Shown here piece after piece: positions 60,969 to 64,000 of a DNA stretch of 64,000 nucleotides (the first letter of the stretch is position 1; every line of letters starts with the position of its first letter). Made by a program: the position numbers and the translations under genes. Under the pieces are notes generated by a model. That model saw only the letters and a list, made by a program, of their open reading frames with translations, was not told the DNA's origin and searched no databases. This DNA comes from Notamacropus eugenii (lineage: Eukaryota; Chordata; Mammalia; Diprotodontia; Macropodidae). The DNA is taken from NCBI RefSeq assembly GCF_028372415.1, contig NC_092875.1:33250817-33314816 (forward strand), written 5' to 3'.

Positions 60969-63689
60969 CGTATTTACCCTATAAAAAACAGTCTCAGCTT
61001 CTCCTGTGGGTCCCAGATTCTGGCTTGCCTCAAGAGTAAGAGTGTGAAAATAATAACTGACATTTCTATAGCACTTTATTTAGACTGTTTCATTTGATTC
61101 TCACAGTAACCATATACAGTAAGTGCCATAGCATGGCTATGCCCATTTTCTTGTTGTTCAGTAGTTTTCAGATCTGACCAACTCTTCATAAACCATTTGG
61201 GGTTTTCTTGGCAAAGATACTGGACTGGTTTGCCATTTTCTTTTGCAACTCATTTTACAGATGAGAAAATTGAGGCAAACAGGGGTAAATGACTTTCCCA
61301 AGATCACACAGCTAGTAAGTGTCTGAGGCCAGATCTAAAGATGAGTCTGCCTCACTCTAGGCCCAGAACTCTATTTGTTACAATACCCAACTGCCCTTAT
61401 TCCCATTTTATAGATGTGGAAACAGGTTCAGAGACAGAAGTGATTTACCCAGAATCACACAGCTAGTAAGGCTTAGAGGCAGGAATTGAACCCAAGTCTT
61501 CCTGCTGCCAAGTCCAGCCCTCTGGTTCTGGCTGTGAAACCTTGGGGAGCTCCTTTCCCCTCTCCAAAGTCTCAGTTTCTGCATCAATAAAATGGAGAAA
61601 ATAATCTCTATCCTACATAATCTCCCAGAATTCTGAGTTTCAAACAGATACAAAAGTGCTCTGTAAAGTGCAAAGTTGTAACAATATTAAGGCCCTGCTC
61701 AAGACTCACCTTCTTCCAGAAAACCCTACTTAACTCTAGTTAATGAGATTTTTTTTACTTTCTTTGATGTCCTCTTCCACTGACACATAGAGTCTGTATT
61801 TTGCCATCTTGCCACAGACGTGCTGGCATTTCTACGATACTTTAAACCATAGAATCACCAAGCATTCATTGTCCTAGGAACTAGAGATACAAGGGAAAAA
61901 CCAAGCATTGTTCTCCCAATTGGTGACTGCCTCTTGGGAATCTTGGGAATCTTATTTTAGGACTGACCCAAACATGCCTCCCTTCACTCCTCTCCCTCAG
62001 GCCAGCTTCTTTACAGCCTCCTCATTCTGGAACCACAAACCATGATCAAATCAACTTCTGTGTTGTTCTTGGATGGGACGGGTCAATCTATACTCTAGAG
62101 GGCCCATTCCGAATCCCAGGAACTTTCTGGACCAAAGTGCTACTCCTGGACCATTACCTTCCTAGGTGTGTCCATGTTTCCCCATGAGAATCGCTAACAT
62201 TTGTACAGCACTTTATAAATATTACTCATTTCATCCTCACAACTACCCTGGGAAGTGGGTGTTATTATTATCCCATGTTACTGAGGCAATTAACCAATCA
62301 GTAAATAGTTATTAATCACCTACTTTACGCCAAGCACTGTGCCAAACCCTGGGGATACAAAAAGAAGCCAAAGACAGTCTACCTTTACGGCATTTATACT
62401 CTAAGGTAGAGACAGTGGCTAAGTGATTTGCCTATGGTCACATAGTAAGTGCTAAAGGCTACGCTTGAATTCAGCTTAGACAAGACTGAAAAAGAAGACT
62501 TTACTATCTGGAATGGTCTTTTGTTTAATCAATGTTTGGTAGAAAGGGGATAAGTCAGTAGATGTAAGTTTAAGGCATCTTTCCTCCTGTAATGGATAGT
62601 GACCAGGGACACTAGTGGCTTCTGTTCTGAACCAATCAGATCAGCAGTATTTACAAGGGCAGAAAGATACCACCTTAATTCAAGACTCCTCTTTCAGGAG
62701 AGAGAGGCCAGTGGCCAGTCTCATGGCCTATTCTGTTCCTCTCAAAGTAGAGATCATAGTCTCCCTTAGAGAGGTGCGGGCAAGAGGTTGGAAGTATCTA
62801 TTCAAGCCTCCCACCACATTTAGTCAGTCCATGTGGACACACATATCTTACACAGGTAGTACACACCTCATACATCAATGAAGAACCTAAAGCTCAGAGA
62901 CCTTAAGTGATTTGCCCACAGTTACACCACTAATGTTGGAGGGGATTCAAACACAGGCTTCTGATTCAAAGATCCATGTACTTTCTCCTCTAGCATACTG
63001 CTCCTCTATTCTCAATGATAAAAATATACCACTTACAACTAGTTGTTCTCAGACTATATGGGGTATTTAAATCTCTGAAGGTTGTAGAAAACTAGAAAAT
63101 TCAACAACAGATTTTTAAAATATCATTTTTCCACAATCGTGAAGGAAAAATGAGAAAGTCTTCAGGAAAAAAAAAATCTCTTTCCCCCTCTTGAACCTTC
63201 ACATCTCTACCATTCATTAATTTGTTAGACATGGATTAAGCACCTACTGTATGACTAGCACTGTACTAGGTGCTGGGGAGATAGAGACAAAAATGCTATC
63301 CTGAGGATGAGCTATTCTGATGAATGGGCAAGCACCTAACCACTCGATGTAGCCAACTCCAGACCCTGAGGCTTTACCTCTTAGCTAGCTAGCCACAAAT
63401 TCATCCATGCAGTACATGTACTATTCTTTCCACCCTCAACCTGGGAGCAAGTATCAAACCAGTACTGGAAAGAGCCTGACAATCAACTCTCTATGACTCC
63501 ACATGCAATGTTTGGGATAGCCTACACCAAAGAACCCTTCTCTAGCCATCACTTTCCACTTGTCTACTCACCACCCACCACCCACAGTCATAAGAATGTA
63601 AACTCCTTAAAGGCAGGGACTGTCTCAACAATGTCTAGCATACAGTAGGTGTATAATTGCATTTTCATTCATTCATAAGTCAGTTTTTT

Positions 63690-63860
63690 CCTTCCTTCCT
63701 TCTTCCTTCTCTCCCTCTCTTTTTCTATACCTTTTCCCTTTTTCCTTTCCTTTCCTCTTTTCCCTTTACTTTCTCCCTCCCTGCTTCCTTTTTTTCCTTT
63801 CTTCCTCCCTCCTTCCCTCCCTTCTCTACCCTGCCTTTTCCCTTCCTTCCTCCTTCCCAC
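63690..63860 (+). repeat. CT-rich polypyrimidine tract
   Basis: Impure (CTTCC)n and (TTTCC)n units run for about 170 bp. They give Phe/Ser/Pro frames on one strand and Lys/Arg/Gly frames on the other; both are artefacts. Confidence 0.9.
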
Positions 63861-64000
63861 TGAAGCAAAACCAGGACTCGGTTTTCTGATTCTTCCTTTA
63901 AAGGCTGTGAGAAATTTTCCCAGAGAAGCCTCCACCCTGGGAAAGCTGAATAATTCATCATCTCCAAAGCTAGACTTTTTTTGGCCAGTCTATTATTCAC

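Larger units (their letters stand above)
60169..64000 (-). other. RPH3A intron, partial (right edge)
   Basis: No exon was found on the minus strand here, although the upstream RPH3A exons must lie further right. Content: a SINE with RTE tail at 60657-60968, MIR/SINE pieces at about 61070-61540 and 62180-62480, a MIR at about 62830-62960 and an ancient repeat at about 63210-63300. An L2 3' end lies at about 63590-63665 and a polypyrimidine tract at 63690-63860. The segments 61680-62170 and 62490-62820 show nothing I can name. Confidence 0.55.

Overview
The window is mammalian nuclear DNA, almost certainly from a marsupial. Split genes with GT-AG introns lie in repeat-dense, AT-leaning DNA. The repeats are those typical of metatherians: tRNA-derived SINEs with the 'ggcagctaggtgg...' head, SINEs with an RTE-LINE tail, an almost full-length RTE LINE, marsupial-type L1 3' ends, and many L2 and MIR fragments. 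I cannot name the species. All identifications come from reading the sequence and from recalled protein families; no database search was run.

Two genes are present, both on the minus strand. Positions 921-1674 hold the first two coding exons of a 2'-5'-oligoadenylate synthetase (OAS1-like). The catalytic Asp triad is intact, and a textbook interferon-stimulated response element lies at 1808-1820. The rest of this gene lies beyond the left edge. Positions 18252-60168 hold the last nine coding exons of rabphilin-3A (RPH3A). They encode the tandem C2A and C2B domains and the stop codon; the N-terminal Rab-binding part lies beyond the right edge. The order RPH3A then OAS1 in the same orientation matches human 12q24.13, so synteny supports both calls. 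The two genes are neighbours but act in unrelated processes: neuronal vesicle exocytosis and interferon antiviral defence.

Layout. 1-1820: OAS1-like 5' end and promoter. 1.8-15.6 kb: intergenic, with an orphan OAS exon-4-like fragment on the opposite strand (3352-3627) followed by a pile of L1-derived pieces (6.8-12.9 kb) and RTE fragments. 15.6-18.25 kb: probable RPH3A 3' UTR and flank, with a long pyrimidine-rich stretch in the mRNA sense. 18.25-64 kb: RPH3A exons (54-155 bp coding each) separated by introns of 2-9 kb filled with repeats.

The most interesting non-genic items are a full-length 7SL RNA pseudogene (46721-47022), a three-level nested insertion (SINE, Tigger-like transposon, L1 tail) at 28.4-29.4 kb, and a probable solo LTR with a 4-bp target duplication (39509-40053). 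There are also two inverted copies of a related minisatellite, two pairs of similar dispersed sequences of unknown family, a tandem NAGNAG acceptor in an RPH3A C2B exon, and two repeat-free intronic blocks that look like candidate conserved enhancers. I found no clearly novel biological system.
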